Positions 1 to 8,757 of a stretch of 64,000 bases of DNA are shown here, in pieces. A program made the position numbers and the translations under genes. Where the stretch lies: positions 2,666,001-2,730,000 of the forward strand of contig NZ_CP014263.1 of NCBI RefSeq assembly GCF_001988955.1. The letters are read 5' to 3'. Under the pieces are notes generated by a model. It ran no database searches. It was given only the letters and a program-made list of their open reading frames with translations, and was not told the DNA's origin. The DNA comes from Spirosoma montaniterrae. GTDB lineage: Bacteria > Bacteroidota > Bacteroidia > Cytophagales > Spirosomataceae. Within the stretch, counting starts at the first letter, position 1. Each line of letters starts with the position of its first letter.

Positions 1-18
1 CCGGCGTAAGCGTTTTTA

Positions 19-56
19 GCCCCTCCCTTCTGGGGAGGGGTTGGGGTGGGGTATCA
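19..56. repeat. Family A GC-rich palindromic element (partial, A1)
   Basis: A short hairpin with arms CCCCTCCC/GGGGAGGGG is followed by the GGGGTGGGG terminus shared by the copies at 8583, 22789 and 46764. The terminal TATCAC holds, on the minus strand, the TGA stop of the sigma-factor gene. The left part may continue before the window. Confidence 0.7.
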
Positions 57-662
57 CCGAATCGGCAGCAAATGCAGCATGAGCATTGCCCACAAAACGC
101 CCGTCAGCAGTTCGCGCAGGGTATGCAGTGCCCGGTTGATGTGGTTCGTGACCGACTGGCCGTTGATTGCCATAATCTGGGCAATTTCCTGATGGCTGAA
201 TTGGTGGTAAAAGGCCAGCGTCAGGGCTTCGCGCTGCCGTTGCGGAAGTTGCTCAATGCATTGGCGCAGACGCAGTTGCACCCGATCGGATGTTTCCTGC
301 TCGGTAATTAACAAGTCGATGGCTGGAATGCCTATATCCTCTGCGTGTTCGGCCAGCGCGTGCGGATGGAGCAGCGGGTTGGTCCTGGTCGTTAGCTGCT
401 CCGACAACTGATTACGCAGTACCCGGAATAGGTAAAACCGAACCGTACCTAAATCGCGGAGGGTGGCCCGCCGTTTCCAGACTTCCACGAAAACATCCTG
501 CACCGCATCCTGCACCAGCGCGTGGTCGGCGCAAAGTCGTTTACCATAAGCGAGCAACGCCCGGCTATGCTGGTAGTATAACTGCTCGAACGCGCTGCAA
601 TCGCCCGCCCGGAAGGCGTTCCAGAGCGATGTATCATCTGAAAACGAGAGATGGTTTGCCAT
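54..662 (-). CDS. ECF-type RNA polymerase sigma factor
   Basis: This 202-residue protein has the two-domain layout of an extracytoplasmic-function sigma-70 factor. Region 2 lies near residues 25-90, with the -10-recognition helix around DAVQDVFVEVWKRR. Region 4 lies near residues 140-190, with LPQRQREALTLAF and an HTH around SHQEIAQIMAINGQSVTNH. In Bacteroidota such factors usually work with a FecR anti-sigma factor and control a TonB receptor/SusD pair; the expected downstream partner would lie left of the window. The last 15 or so residues (GVLWAMLMLHLLPIR) are hydrophobic, which is unusual for a soluble sigma factor and could favour membrane association. The stop codon falls in a GC-rich palindrome. 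The family is certain; the regulon is unknown. Confidence 0.9.
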   Translation of the reverse strand: MANHLSFSDDTSLWNAFRAGDCSAFEQLYYQHSRALLAYGKRLCADHALVQDAVQDVFVEVWKRRATLRDLGTVRFYLFRVLRNQLSEQLTTRTNPLLHPHALAEHAEDIGIPAIDLLITEQETSDRVQLRLRQCIEQLPQRQREALTLAFYHQFSHQEIAQIMAINGQSVTNHINRALHTLRELLTGVLWAMLMLHLLPIR

Positions 663-753
663 GATGACGTAAAGGAAGAGCTTCGCGGTACAACCAGAAA
701 TAAAACGAATCGTAGACAGGTTTTGCTTTTTTCAAGCCAAATTTCTTTTGTTC

Positions 754-2388
754 TTACAACGACACCCCGAACTGCCACGGAATGAAATCGTCCTGACCAA
801 GTTGCTGGGCTTTGGTTTGTACCTCGCCACTCGCCAGCCGAATCACGTATTCCAGCAGCGCATCGCCCGATTGCCCGATGGTTTGTTCACCCCGAACGAT
901 GGGGCCGCAGTCGAAGTCGATAATGTCAGGCATTTTCTGCGCCAGAGCCGTGTTGGTTGCCACTTTCGCTACGGGGCAGATGGGGTTTCCAGTGGGCGTG
1001 CCTAAACCAGTCGTAAACAGAATGATGGTTGCCCCGGCGGCTGCTTTGCCAGTGGTAGCCAGCACGTCGTTGCCGGGCGTACAAACCAGATGCAGACCGG
1101 GCTGCGTAGCTATCTCCGTGTAATTCAGCACGTCGACAATAGGAGCCGTACCGCCTTTTTTGGCCGCCCCCGCCGACTTGATGGCGTCGGTAATCAGGCC
1201 GTCTTTGATATTGCCGACCGATGGATTCATGTCGAAACCCGCGCCCACGGCTTCGGCTTTGGCTGCGTACTCGCGCATGAGCGTTTCAAATTTGCGGGCT
1301 TTTTCTTCACTTACGCAACGGTCGATCAGGTTTTGCTCGACGCCACAGAGTTCGGGAAATTCGGCCAGCAGGGTAGTGCCGCCCAGGGCTACCAGCACAT
1401 CGGAGAGGTACCCCAGCGCGGGGTTGGCCGAAATGCCCGAAAACCCATCCGAACCACCACATTTCAGCCCAACTACCAGCTTCGAGAGCGGAGCGGGTTG
1501 GCGCGTGAGTTTGTTGGTTTCGGTCAGGGCCGCAAACGTTTGGCCGATGGCGTCTGAAAGCATGGCAAACTCGGTGCCGTATTGTTGCTGCTCAAAAAAC
1601 AGGATGGGCTTATCGAAAGCCGGATTACGCTTCTGAATTTCGGTCAGCAGGTCGTCGTACTGCGTTTTCTGACAACCGAGGCTCAGCACCGTCAGCCCAG
1701 CCACGTTTGGGTGGTTGGCATAAGCCGCAAACAGAGCCGCCAGCAGAGCCGAATCCTGATTTGTGCCGCCACAACCCATCTCATGCGTCAGAAACTTGAT
1801 ACCGTCCACGTTCGCAAAATACGGCTTCGGCGCGGGGGCCGGAGCGTCGGGCAGGTTCGCCATCGACGCGCCCGTTTCGTACTGCAATCGCCATGCCCGC
1901 ACCTGTTGCTGGTAGGTATCGGGTTGGGCATAGCCCAGTTCGCGCTCGAAGGCATCCTTCAGTTTCTGAATGTTCCGGTTTTCGCAGAACACTAACGGCA
2001 GCACGAGCCAGTAGTTGGCCGTACCTACGCGCCCATCGGAGCGGTGATAGCCCATGAACGAGCGGCCCTGCCAGCGCAACACGTCGGGGGGCAACCACGG
2101 TTGCGGTTTGCGCCGGTCGGTCGAGTAAGGTTCGGCCTCGTGGCGGAGATTGAAGGTCGTAATTTGTTCGCCCTGCCCGATAGGCTGCGTGGCTTTACCA
2201 ACCAACACGCCGTACATAGTCACCGGGTCGCCGGGGGTCAGATCGTGCAGCACAAATTTATGTTTAGCCGGAATGCTTCGTGGCAACGTAAAGCTATGAC
2301 CGTTGGAGACGATGGGCGTTCCGGCGGGCAAATCCTGCAAGGCGACCAGCACCGTATCGGTCGGTTCGAGTTTAAGATATGTTTTCAT
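754..2388 (-). CDS. Altronate dehydratase family protein (UxaA-like)
   Basis: This 544-residue protein has the UxaA layout: an N-terminal SAF-like domain (about residues 10-85) followed by the large catalytic domain. Recognisable signatures are HEMGCGGTNQDS, LSLGCQKTQ and GLKCGGSDGFSGISANPALG, whose cysteines are expected to take part in metal binding. Altronate dehydratase turns D-altronate into 2-keto-3-deoxygluconate in hexuronate breakdown; related members act on galactarate or other sugar acids, so the exact substrate is not settled. It lies downstream of a FucP-type permease on the same strand, which fits uptake plus catabolism of a sugar or sugar acid. A hairpin repeat occupies the gap between them. 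Confidence 0.88.
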   Translation of the reverse strand: MKTYLKLEPTDTVLVALQDLPAGTPIVSNGHSFTLPRSIPAKHKFVLHDLTPGDPVTMYGVLVGKATQPIGQGEQITTFNLRHEAEPYSTDRRKPQPWLPPDVLRWQGRSFMGYHRSDGRVGTANYWLVLPLVFCENRNIQKLKDAFERELGYAQPDTYQQQVRAWRLQYETGASMANLPDAPAPAPKPYFANVDGIKFLTHEMGCGGTNQDSALLAALFAAYANHPNVAGLTVLSLGCQKTQYDDLLTEIQKRNPAFDKPILFFEQQQYGTEFAMLSDAIGQTFAALTETNKLTRQPAPLSKLVVGLKCGGSDGFSGISANPALGYLSDVLVALGGTTLLAEFPELCGVEQNLIDRCVSEEKARKFETLMREYAAKAEAVGAGFDMNPSVGNIKDGLITDAIKSAGAAKKGGTAPIVDVLNYTEIATQPGLHLVCTPGNDVLATTGKAAAGATIILFTTGLGTPTGNPICPVAKVATNTALAQKMPDIIDFDCGPIVRGEQTIGQSGDALLEYVIRLASGEVQTKAQQLGQDDFIPWQFGVSL

Positions 2389-2410
2389 TCGTTATACAAG
2401 TAAGGGGTTA

Positions 2411-2510
2411 TTACACAGAGACTCACGGAGCAGACACGGAGCTACACCGAGGATAATCTTAAAAAAAGCTCTGTGTATCTATTTTTCTCTTTGTGCATCT
2501 CTGTGTAATA
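2411..2510. repeat. Family B palindrome (B1)
   Basis: The arms TTACACAGAG and CTCTGTGTAA bound about 100 bp of imperfect inverted repeat built from CACAGAGA/CACGGAG units. The same family recurs at 62021 and 63126. It lies between the permease and dehydratase genes on the same strand and could form a strong hairpin in the shared transcript. Confidence 0.75.
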
Positions 2511-2528
2511 GCTGCAATGCCCCAAACG

Positions 2529-3782
2529 TTAGTGAGCCGCCTGCACGGTGATTTCTTCGCGGGCGGTGGTTTTTCGGGCAAAATAAAAGACAACGATAAA
2601 ACACAGAGCCGGTACAATGTAAGCCGTCTGGATGTTGCTGATGTCAGACACGCGGCCCATAACGACAGGAAATAAGGCCCCACCCGCAATAGCCATTATC
2701 ACCAGTGACGAACCCACTTTAGTTTGTGGTCCCAGCCCGTAGATGCTGAGTGAAAAAATCGTCGGAAACATAATTGACATAAAAAATTCGGTGCCGATGA
2801 GTGCGTACACCGCCACGGACCCCCCTGTGCCTACAGCCACCAACAGCAGTACAACGTTTATTAACGAGTAGATTCCCAGCAGTTTATACGGCGCAACATA
2901 CCGCATTAAAGCTGTACCGGCAAACCGGCCTAACATAAAACCCAGCAAGGCCACCGATAGATAAAAGGCCCCTGTTTTTTCGTCAATGCCAGCCGCCTGT
3001 TCTACAAATCGAATGAAAAAACTGGAAATGCAAACCTGCGCTCCAACGTAGAAAAACTGCGCCAGTACGCCCAGCATCAGGTTTCGCTGCTGCCACAGGT
3101 TATTCGTGTCGGTACTGACCAGTTCGTCGGCAGGTTCGGCAATGTCGGGCAGGCGGGTACGCCAGATGAGCACGGCCACCAGCAACACCACCACGCCAAT
3201 CACGATGTAGGGCATTTGCACCGCAGTTGCTTCCTGATCGAGCAGCCGGTCGACCTGATCGGGGGGCATTCCGGCCAGATCAGCTTCTGAGATGGCCCGG
3301 CCCGACAGAATAAACAATCCGCCAACCAGTGGAGCCAATGTGGCAGCCAACCCGTTGAACGACTGCGCCAGGTTGAGCCGCTGCGTGGCCGTACTCGGTT
3401 CGCCAAGCACCGTAACATAGGGGTTAGCGGCTGTTTCTAAAAACGTTAATCCACTGGCTATCACAAACAAAGCCAACAGGAAAAACCCAAATACGCGTGT
3501 ATCGGCGGCTGGATAAAACAGAAACGCGCCTACCGCAAATAGCAACAGCCCCGTCAGAATACCAGCTTTGTAGCCGTACCGCTTCATAAGCAACCCCGCC
3601 GGAATAGCCGTTACGAAGTAGCCAATAAAAAACGCCGAGTCGATCAGCGACGATTGCAGGTCGGACAACTGACAAGCTTTTTTCAGGTGTGGAATCAGAA
3701 TTGGATTCAGGTTATGGGCGAAACCCCACAGAAAAAAAAGAACGGTAATCAGAATGAGCGGAGTCCGATAGGGGTTGGACAT
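2529..3782 (-). CDS. Sugar MFS transporter, L-fucose:H+ symporter (FucP) family
   Basis: This 417-residue protein is strongly hydrophobic throughout, with about 12 predicted membrane segments. The opening is typical of FucP-like symporters in Bacteroidota (FFLWGFAHNLNPILIPHLKKA, then SSLIDSAFFIGYF), and FLETAANPYVTVLG is also characteristic of the family. These proteins import fucose, glucose/galactose or related sugars with protons across the inner membrane. The adjacent altronate-dehydratase gene suggests a sugar or sugar-acid substrate, but specificity cannot be read from sequence. Start at 3782 gives the expected N-terminus. Confidence 0.88.
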   Translation of the reverse strand: MSNPYRTPLILITVLFFLWGFAHNLNPILIPHLKKACQLSDLQSSLIDSAFFIGYFVTAIPAGLLMKRYGYKAGILTGLLLFAVGAFLFYPAADTRVFGFFLLALFVIASGLTFLETAANPYVTVLGEPSTATQRLNLAQSFNGLAATLAPLVGGLFILSGRAISEADLAGMPPDQVDRLLDQEATAVQMPYIVIGVVVLLVAVLIWRTRLPDIAEPADELVSTDTNNLWQQRNLMLGVLAQFFYVGAQVCISSFFIRFVEQAAGIDEKTGAFYLSVALLGFMLGRFAGTALMRYVAPYKLLGIYSLINVVLLLVAVGTGGSVAVYALIGTEFFMSIMFPTIFSLSIYGLGPQTKVGSSLVIMAIAGGALFPVVMGRVSDISNIQTAYIVPALCFIVVFYFARKTTAREEITVQAAH

Positions 3783-3924
3783 GAGTTCGTAGCGAGTGAG
3801 TTTACGAATAACAAAGTAGTAGGACTATATAAAGATTTTGTTTTATCTGTTTACCCAATCATACCACTATATTGGCAATAATTATTCGTGATTACCGATT
3901 TTTTAGCCAATATGCCGACAAAAG

Positions 3925-3964
3925 GAAAAAAAAGCCGCAACTACCAGACAGGCAATTGCGGCTT
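3925..3964 (-). terminator. Rho-independent terminator for the AAA+ ATPase gene
   Basis: On the minus strand a perfect 9-bp stem (AAGCCGCAA / TTGCGGCTT, 15-nt loop) is followed by a run of eight T. It lies 38 bp past the stop codon of the gene that ends at 4002. Confidence 0.85.
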
Positions 3965-4001
3965 ACCGTCGCACTCTCCCCAACGAAGAGCGGTGAGGTT
4001 A

Positions 4002-5537
4002 TTAGTACTTGTCGTCTTCGTCCTCCTCCTCATCTTCGTCGCCGAAGGCTTTGCCGGGGTTGAACATCGAGCCGAGCAGGTCTTTGAACTGCTGCCCGGT
4101 ATCCATCGGTGTTTTGCCCACCATTGAATGCTCAGCGAGACCGTGGAGCGCGAATTCCATCATGAACAACTTTTCGGCTTTGCTCAGGCGAGAATGGTAC
4201 TGATCAACCACGTCGTCAAGCCCGTCTATGGTACGGAGCCGGGCTTCGTAATCGCGATTGGTCAGGTCGTTGAGCATGTCCATCGTGTTGCCGTCGCCGA
4301 ACCAGTCGGTAATTTTTTTGTACGGATTGCCGCGCTTGTCTTTTTTTGCTTTTTCAGGATTCGGGAAGTAGTTCAGAAACTGATTCCGAATGGCTTTCCC
4401 GATCAGGTTCTGTGCTACGATTACCGGCCCTTCTACCTCGCCTTCGTACACCAATTCGACCTTGCCACAGATGGCCGGCACAGCACCGTAGAGATCGGCG
4501 ATGCGGACATACGTTTCCTTTTCGCCGTTCAGCAACGACCGCCGTTCAGCCGCCGACAGCAGGTTCTCGTAGGCCGATATGGTCATCCGGGCCGATACCC
4601 CACTTTTTGCGTCAACGTACTCACTTTCACGGGCTTCCATTGCCACCTGCTCAATCAGGTCGGCCACGAGGTCGTTGGTTTTTACCATGCCTTTCTGCTC
4701 CGTTTTCACGATGGCCTCCTGCATCGTAATCTTCTTACCGATGGAAATCGACTTCGGATAGTGGGTCACAATCTGACTGTCGATACGGTCTTTCAGGGGC
4801 GTCACGATGCTGCCCCGGTTGGTGTAATCTTCCGGGTTAGCGGTGAACACGAACTGAATATCGAGCGGCAGGCGCAGCTTGAAACCCCGAATCTGAATGT
4901 CGCCTTCCTGCAAAATATTGAACAGCGACACCTGAATACGCGCCTGTAAATCAGGCAGTTCGTTGATGACGAAGATACAGCGGTGCGAGCGCGGAATCAG
5001 CCCGAAGTGAATCGTCCGTTCGTCGGAATACGGCAGTTTGAGCGTTGCGGCTTTGATCGGGTCAACGTCGCCGATAAGATCAGCCACCGACACGTCGGGC
5101 GTAGCGAGTTTTTCGGTGTAGCGATCTGAGCGATGTAGCCACGAGATGGGCGTAGCGTCGCCTTTTTCGGCAATCAGGTCGTGAGCATAGCGCGAGAGCG
5201 GGTGGAGCGGATCGTCGTTGAGTTCCGAACCGGCCACAACAGGAATGTACTCATCGAGCAGATTCACCATCAGGCGGGCAATGCGGGTCTTAGCCTGCCC
5301 GCGCAGACCCAGCAGATTGATGTGGTGCATCGACAAGATAGCCCGTTCTACATCGGGAATAACCGTTTCTTCGTACCCCCAGATGCCGGGAAAAACAACC
5401 TCTTTTTCTTTGATGCGTTCGATGAGGTTGTCCCGCAGTTCCTGTTTAATCGAGCGAGGCTCATAGCCAGCGGCTTTCAGTTCGCCCAGGGTGTTAATTG
5501 TCAGTAAGCGTGATGGTTTCAGGCTGCGGTAGTTCAT
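4002..5537 (-). CDS. Magnesium-chelatase/MoxR-type AAA+ ATPase
   Basis: This 511-residue protein has an AAA+ core: a Walker A-like loop GLRGQAKT at residues 77-84, a Walker B-like strand ending in FVINELPDL near residue 190, and FTANPEDYTNRGSIVTPLKDRI as the sensor region. This matches the ChlI/MoxR/RavA group annotated as magnesium chelatase in Bacteroidota. Chlorophyll synthesis is not implied; MoxR-type ATPases usually act as chaperones with VWA-domain partners. No VWA gene is adjacent. The C-terminus is extremely acidic (DEDEEEDEDD). The gene is monocistronic, with a terminator downstream and a palindrome upstream. Confidence 0.85.
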   Translation of the reverse strand: MNYRSLKPSRLLTINTLGELKAAGYEPRSIKQELRDNLIERIKEKEVVFPGIWGYEETVIPDVERAILSMHHINLLGLRGQAKTRIARLMVNLLDEYIPVVAGSELNDDPLHPLSRYAHDLIAEKGDATPISWLHRSDRYTEKLATPDVSVADLIGDVDPIKAATLKLPYSDERTIHFGLIPRSHRCIFVINELPDLQARIQVSLFNILQEGDIQIRGFKLRLPLDIQFVFTANPEDYTNRGSIVTPLKDRIDSQIVTHYPKSISIGKKITMQEAIVKTEQKGMVKTNDLVADLIEQVAMEARESEYVDAKSGVSARMTISAYENLLSAAERRSLLNGEKETYVRIADLYGAVPAICGKVELVYEGEVEGPVIVAQNLIGKAIRNQFLNYFPNPEKAKKDKRGNPYKKITDWFGDGNTMDMLNDLTNRDYEARLRTIDGLDDVVDQYHSRLSKAEKLFMMEFALHGLAEHSMVGKTPMDTGQQFKDLLGSMFNPGKAFGDEDEEEDEDDKY

Positions 5538-5549
5538 TGTTTGTTAGTG

Positions 5550-5620
5550 ATAAGTGATGAGAGATGAACGATAAGTAATTAGAAGTAACTCATCACTCAT
5601 CGTTCATCTCTCATCACTTA
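5550..5620. repeat. Family C palindrome (C1)
   Basis: A perfect 22-bp inverted repeat, with arms 5550-5571 and 5599-5620 made of GTGATGAG and GATGAACGAT motifs. It lies in the divergent promoter region between the AAA+ ATPase and the IPT lipoprotein. A second copy overlaps the end of eboE at 20142. Confidence 0.85.
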
Positions 5621-5711
5621 TTGAACAGGCTTTCGGAAGAAATGGTTTTTAGACGCTGAAAATGGCTAATTTTACAGGCTATTAGTTGTGAGAGGGGTTG
5701 TTTTGCCAACT

Positions 5712-7511
5712 ATGAGATCACCTTTTTATTTCTTACTTATAAGTATCTTTCTGGCTTGTTTGTCGGCCTGCCGGGTGCAGAACAACCCGCCCGAACTGCT
5801 GAAAGTTTCGCCCAATACGGCTTACGTTGACCGCGAGGTAGCTCTGTCGGGTTATCAGTTTGGCAGCGAGCCGGTCGTAACGTTCGGTGAGGCTGCATCG
5901 CTCGTAACGGCCCGCATTCTTTCCAGCGATGATAACAACATCCGGGTCTCGGTGCCGTTTGCGCCCCCCGGCCCTACGCAGATTCGGGTTCGCAACGATC
6001 AGGGCGTTTCAGACCCGCTGCCGTTTACGGTGCAGCAGCCCGCCCCGGCCCTATCGGCAGTAACGCCTGCCAATGGTCTGCCAGGCACAACGGTCGTATT
6101 GACAGGTAATTACCTGAACCAACTGCTTTCGATAAAATTCAGCGATGCCGACGCCGTTATCCGCGACAGTACAGCCCAAAAACTAACGGTTGTTGTCCCG
6201 GAGAATCTACCGCGCGGCCCGCTGAGTATTGTAGTCGAAACAAAAGGCGGCCAACTGCTTATTCCATTTATCGTGGCCGATACGCCACAAATTACCAGTA
6301 TCAGCCCACGCTCTGTCCGACCCGGTGGCGAACTGCTTATTCAGGGCAAAAACCTGACCGATGGCATTGTTCGTATCAATGGTCTGCTTGTTTTTCCAAC
6401 CAATACGACCGTCAAAGACAATGAAATACGGGCAACGGTGCCAGCCAACGCCACATCGGGCGTAGTAACAGTCACTGTATTTGAGCGATTGATAGCCACT
6501 TCTGCCGATTCCGTGAAGATTGTTCAGCAACCGTCGGTAGCTAATTTAAGCCTGCGCGACGGTATTGCGGGCGATAAAATCATACTGAACGGCCTGAACC
6601 TGCGCGATGTAACGAGCGTGACGTTTGGCACTACAGCCGCTGCCTTCCGGGTATTGAGCGATTCACAGATCGAGACTACCGTACCAACGTTACCCGCACC
6701 TGTTCAATTGGCCGTTTCGGTCGGCAGCGTAGGCGGGACGTTTACGGCCACCGATCCGTTTTTCTATTACGTGGCTCCCGGTGCCATCACATTCAGTCCG
6801 ACGCGGGCACTGCGAAACGCGCAAATTATTATCACCGGCCAAAACCTGCACCGGATTACCGAGGTAAAAGTCAGTGGTTTTACAGAACCTATCATCGACC
6901 GAATAGAAGGGTCGCAACTGCGGGTCAGCGTACCGGCCAATGCACTGACGGGTGCCGTTACGGTTACGAACCGCGCGGGTTCGTCAACGGCGGCCCGGCA
7001 ATTGGTGGTGATTCAGCCACCAGTTGTTACCGAGATTATTCCGACAAAGGCGCGGCCCGGCGAACGCGTGGTGCTGAAAGGTAATTTTCTGCTGAACGCC
7101 CGTATTTTGTTTACTGGCACTGCCGTTGCCGCTGCCGATGGAGGTCGCACGGAAGACAATGAACGGTGGGTGCTGGTGCCTGCCGATGCGCAAAGTGGTG
7201 TTATTCGGCTAACCAACGAAGTGGGCGATGCCGTCACAACAGATGCGTTTACGGTACTCCGGCTGGCTGTAATTGCGGGGTTCGCTCCTCAAAGCGCGGT
7301 TGTTGGCGCCGACGTTACCATTACGGGCCAACACATGAGTTCGGTGAAAGAAGTGCGTTTTAACGGTGGAGCGTCTCTCCCGGCTCCGTTCCGGCTTTCG
7401 GGCAACGCGTTGATTGTCACCGTTCCTGGTTCGGCCACCACTGGTCAAATCTGCCTCACCACCGACGCAGGCGTGTCGTGTACAACAGGAAATTTTACAG
7501 TGGTCAGGTAG
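5712..7511 (+). CDS. IPT/TIG-repeat lipoprotein
   Basis: The ATG at 5712 gives a clean lipoprotein signal peptide ending in LSAC; an upstream GTG at 5688 is less likely. The mature part (about 580 residues) is a string of about seven IPT/TIG immunoglobulin-like repeats, each starting with a variant of SPxxxxPGxxVxLTGxNL (for example SPNTAYVDREVALSG, TPANGLPGTTVVLTG, SPRSVRPGGELLIQG, IPTKARPGERVVLKG). No catalytic domain is present. Such proteins are surface or periplasmic binding and adhesion modules. The TAG stop lies in the end of a family D palindrome that also supplies the stop of the convergent neighbour. Confidence 0.85.
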   Translation: MRSPFYFLLISIFLACLSACRVQNNPPELLKVSPNTAYVDREVALSGYQFGSEPVVTFGEAASLVTARILSSDDNNIRVSVPFAPPGPTQIRVRNDQGVSDPLPFTVQQPAPALSAVTPANGLPGTTVVLTGNYLNQLLSIKFSDADAVIRDSTAQKLTVVVPENLPRGPLSIVVETKGGQLLIPFIVADTPQITSISPRSVRPGGELLIQGKNLTDGIVRINGLLVFPTNTTVKDNEIRATVPANATSGVVTVTVFERLIATSADSVKIVQQPSVANLSLRDGIAGDKIILNGLNLRDVTSVTFGTTAAAFRVLSDSQIETTVPTLPAPVQLAVSVGSVGGTFTATDPFFYYVAPGAITFSPTRALRNAQIIITGQNLHRITEVKVSGFTEPIIDRIEGSQLRVSVPANALTGAVTVTNRAGSSTAARQLVVIQPPVVTEIIPTKARPGERVVLKGNFLLNARILFTGTAVAAADGGRTEDNERWVLVPADAQSGVIRLTNEVGDAVTTDAFTVLRLAVIAGFAPQSAVVGADVTITGQHMSSVKEVRFNGGASLPAPFRLSGNALIVTVPGSATTGQICLTTDAGVSCTTGNFTVVR

Positions 7512-7619
7512 AGACGCAAGATGTTGCGTCTCTGGCACCGGATGGCGTTTGCTGACGCATGCAAAGGCTGACGCATAAGGAGACGCAACATCTTGTCGCT
7601 CCGGCGCACCGGTCTCTAC
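7508..7619. repeat. Family D palindrome (D1) supplying two stop codons
   Basis: The element opens with GTAGAGACGCAAGATGTTGC and closes with GGTCTCTAC, with internal AGACGCAACATCTTG. Both genes converging on it use TAG from its ends: 7509-7511 on plus and 7616-7618 on minus. A second copy lies at 24686-24798. Confidence 0.8.
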
Positions 7620-8554
7620 AGGTTCATCAACTGTCGTACCAGCACTTCGTTGATTCTGACGTAACTTTCGTGTGTCCAGCCTGCGATATGGGGCGTCAGC
7701 ACTACCCGATCCGACTGCCGGAGGTAATCGAAGGCGGTTTGTTGTTCAGGGCTGAGCTTTGCTAACTTCTCGTTTTCGAGTACGTCTAAACCAACTCCGC
7801 GTAGTTTACTGCTTTTCAGGCCGCGCACAATGGCCGACAACGAGGCTATTTCGCCCCGCGATGCGTTGAGGAGATAAAACGGTTTTGCCATTTGTGCAAT
7901 GAATGCATCGCTGATGAGCATCCGGGTTTCGTCGGTCAGCGGAATGTGCAGACTCAGTACATCGGCTTCGGCCATAAGCTCTTCCATAGTGGCTTCCTGC
8001 GCGTAGGCATCGCCGTAATCGGTGCGGTATTTGTCGTGCGCCAGTACGCGGCATCCAAAGCCGCTGAGCCGCCGGGCCGTGGCACTTCCGTTGTTGCCAT
8101 ACCCAATCAAACCTACGGTCAGACTACCAAGTTCGTAGCCCCGGTTGCCTTCACGGTCCCAGATGCCCTGCCGTACCTCGCGGTCAGCTTTCAGGATGTT
8201 TGCCAGCAGCACCAGCAGCATGCCTACAACCTGTTCGGCCACGGCGTCGCGGTTGCCCTCGCCCGCATGAAAAACCCGAATACCGCGCCGGTTGGCAGCG
8301 TCGAGGTCGATCAGGTCAAGCCCGGCTCCAGCACGACCTATAAATTTCAGATGTGGGGCGTGGCTGAGTAGCTGCTCGTCAACGTTAGTTTTGCTTCGGA
8401 TAATGAGTCCGGTAAAGTCTGGAAGGCGGTTGAGTAAGTCGGTTCGGGTAATGGCAGGCTGGTAATCAAACGAGTAGCCGGCATTGGTCAGCATCGCAAA
8501 CAGCGACGGGTGCATTTCATCGGCAACGAGAATGGTGGGTGAAGTGGGAGACAT
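7616..8554 (-). CDS. D-isomer-specific 2-hydroxyacid dehydrogenase (SerA-like)
   Basis: This 312-residue protein has the two-domain D-2-hydroxyacid dehydrogenase fold. The Rossmann dinucleotide loop is GLIGYGNNGSATARRL near residue 148. The catalytic triad is visible: Arg in LNASRGE, Glu in GLDVLENE, and His in LTPHIAGW. NAD(H)-dependent oxidoreduction of a 2-hydroxyacid is secure. 3-Phosphoglycerate is the commonest substrate of close relatives but is not proven here, and the protein lacks the ACT domain of long SerA enzymes. It ends in a shared palindrome and is divergent from pdxA. An in-family role in serine or PLP metabolism next to pdxA is possible but only inferred. Confidence 0.85.
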   Translation of the reverse strand: MSPTSPTILVADEMHPSLFAMLTNAGYSFDYQPAITRTDLLNRLPDFTGLIIRSKTNVDEQLLSHAPHLKFIGRAGAGLDLIDLDAANRRGIRVFHAGEGNRDAVAEQVVGMLLVLLANILKADREVRQGIWDREGNRGYELGSLTVGLIGYGNNGSATARRLSGFGCRVLAHDKYRTDYGDAYAQEATMEELMAEADVLSLHIPLTDETRMLISDAFIAQMAKPFYLLNASRGEIASLSAIVRGLKSSKLRGVGLDVLENEKLAKLSPEQQTAFDYLRQSDRVVLTPHIAGWTHESYVRINEVLVRQLMNL

Positions 8555-8582
8555 CCGTATGGTTTTCGTAACTTGCGCGTTA

Positions 8583-8736
8583 TTAACCTCACCCCCGACC
8601 CCTCTCCTGAAATCAGGAGAGGGGAGAAAACCATCTGGGACTGCTCCGCCCTCCTGCTTTCAGAAGAGGGGAGAAAACCATCTGAGATTGCTCCCCCCTC
8701 TCCTGATTGCAGGAGAGGGGTCGGGGGTGAGGTTAA
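8583..8736. repeat. Family A composite palindrome (A2)
   Basis: A 154-bp element with matching ends TTAACCTCACCCCCGACCCC and GGGGTCGGGGGTGAGGTTAA. Inside are two hairpins and a direct repeat of GAGGGGAGAAAACCATCTG, so it looks like two nested or tandem units. It fills nearly all of the divergent promoter region between the dehydrogenase (start 8554) and pdxA (start 8758). Confidence 0.85.
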
Positions 8737-8757
8737 TGGCGAAACTAACGAAAGTAG

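Noticed and set aside
4128..4949. 273-codon plus-strand frame antisense to the AAA+ ATPase
   Set aside because: Shadow frame; the minus-strand ATPase motifs in the same DNA are unambiguous.
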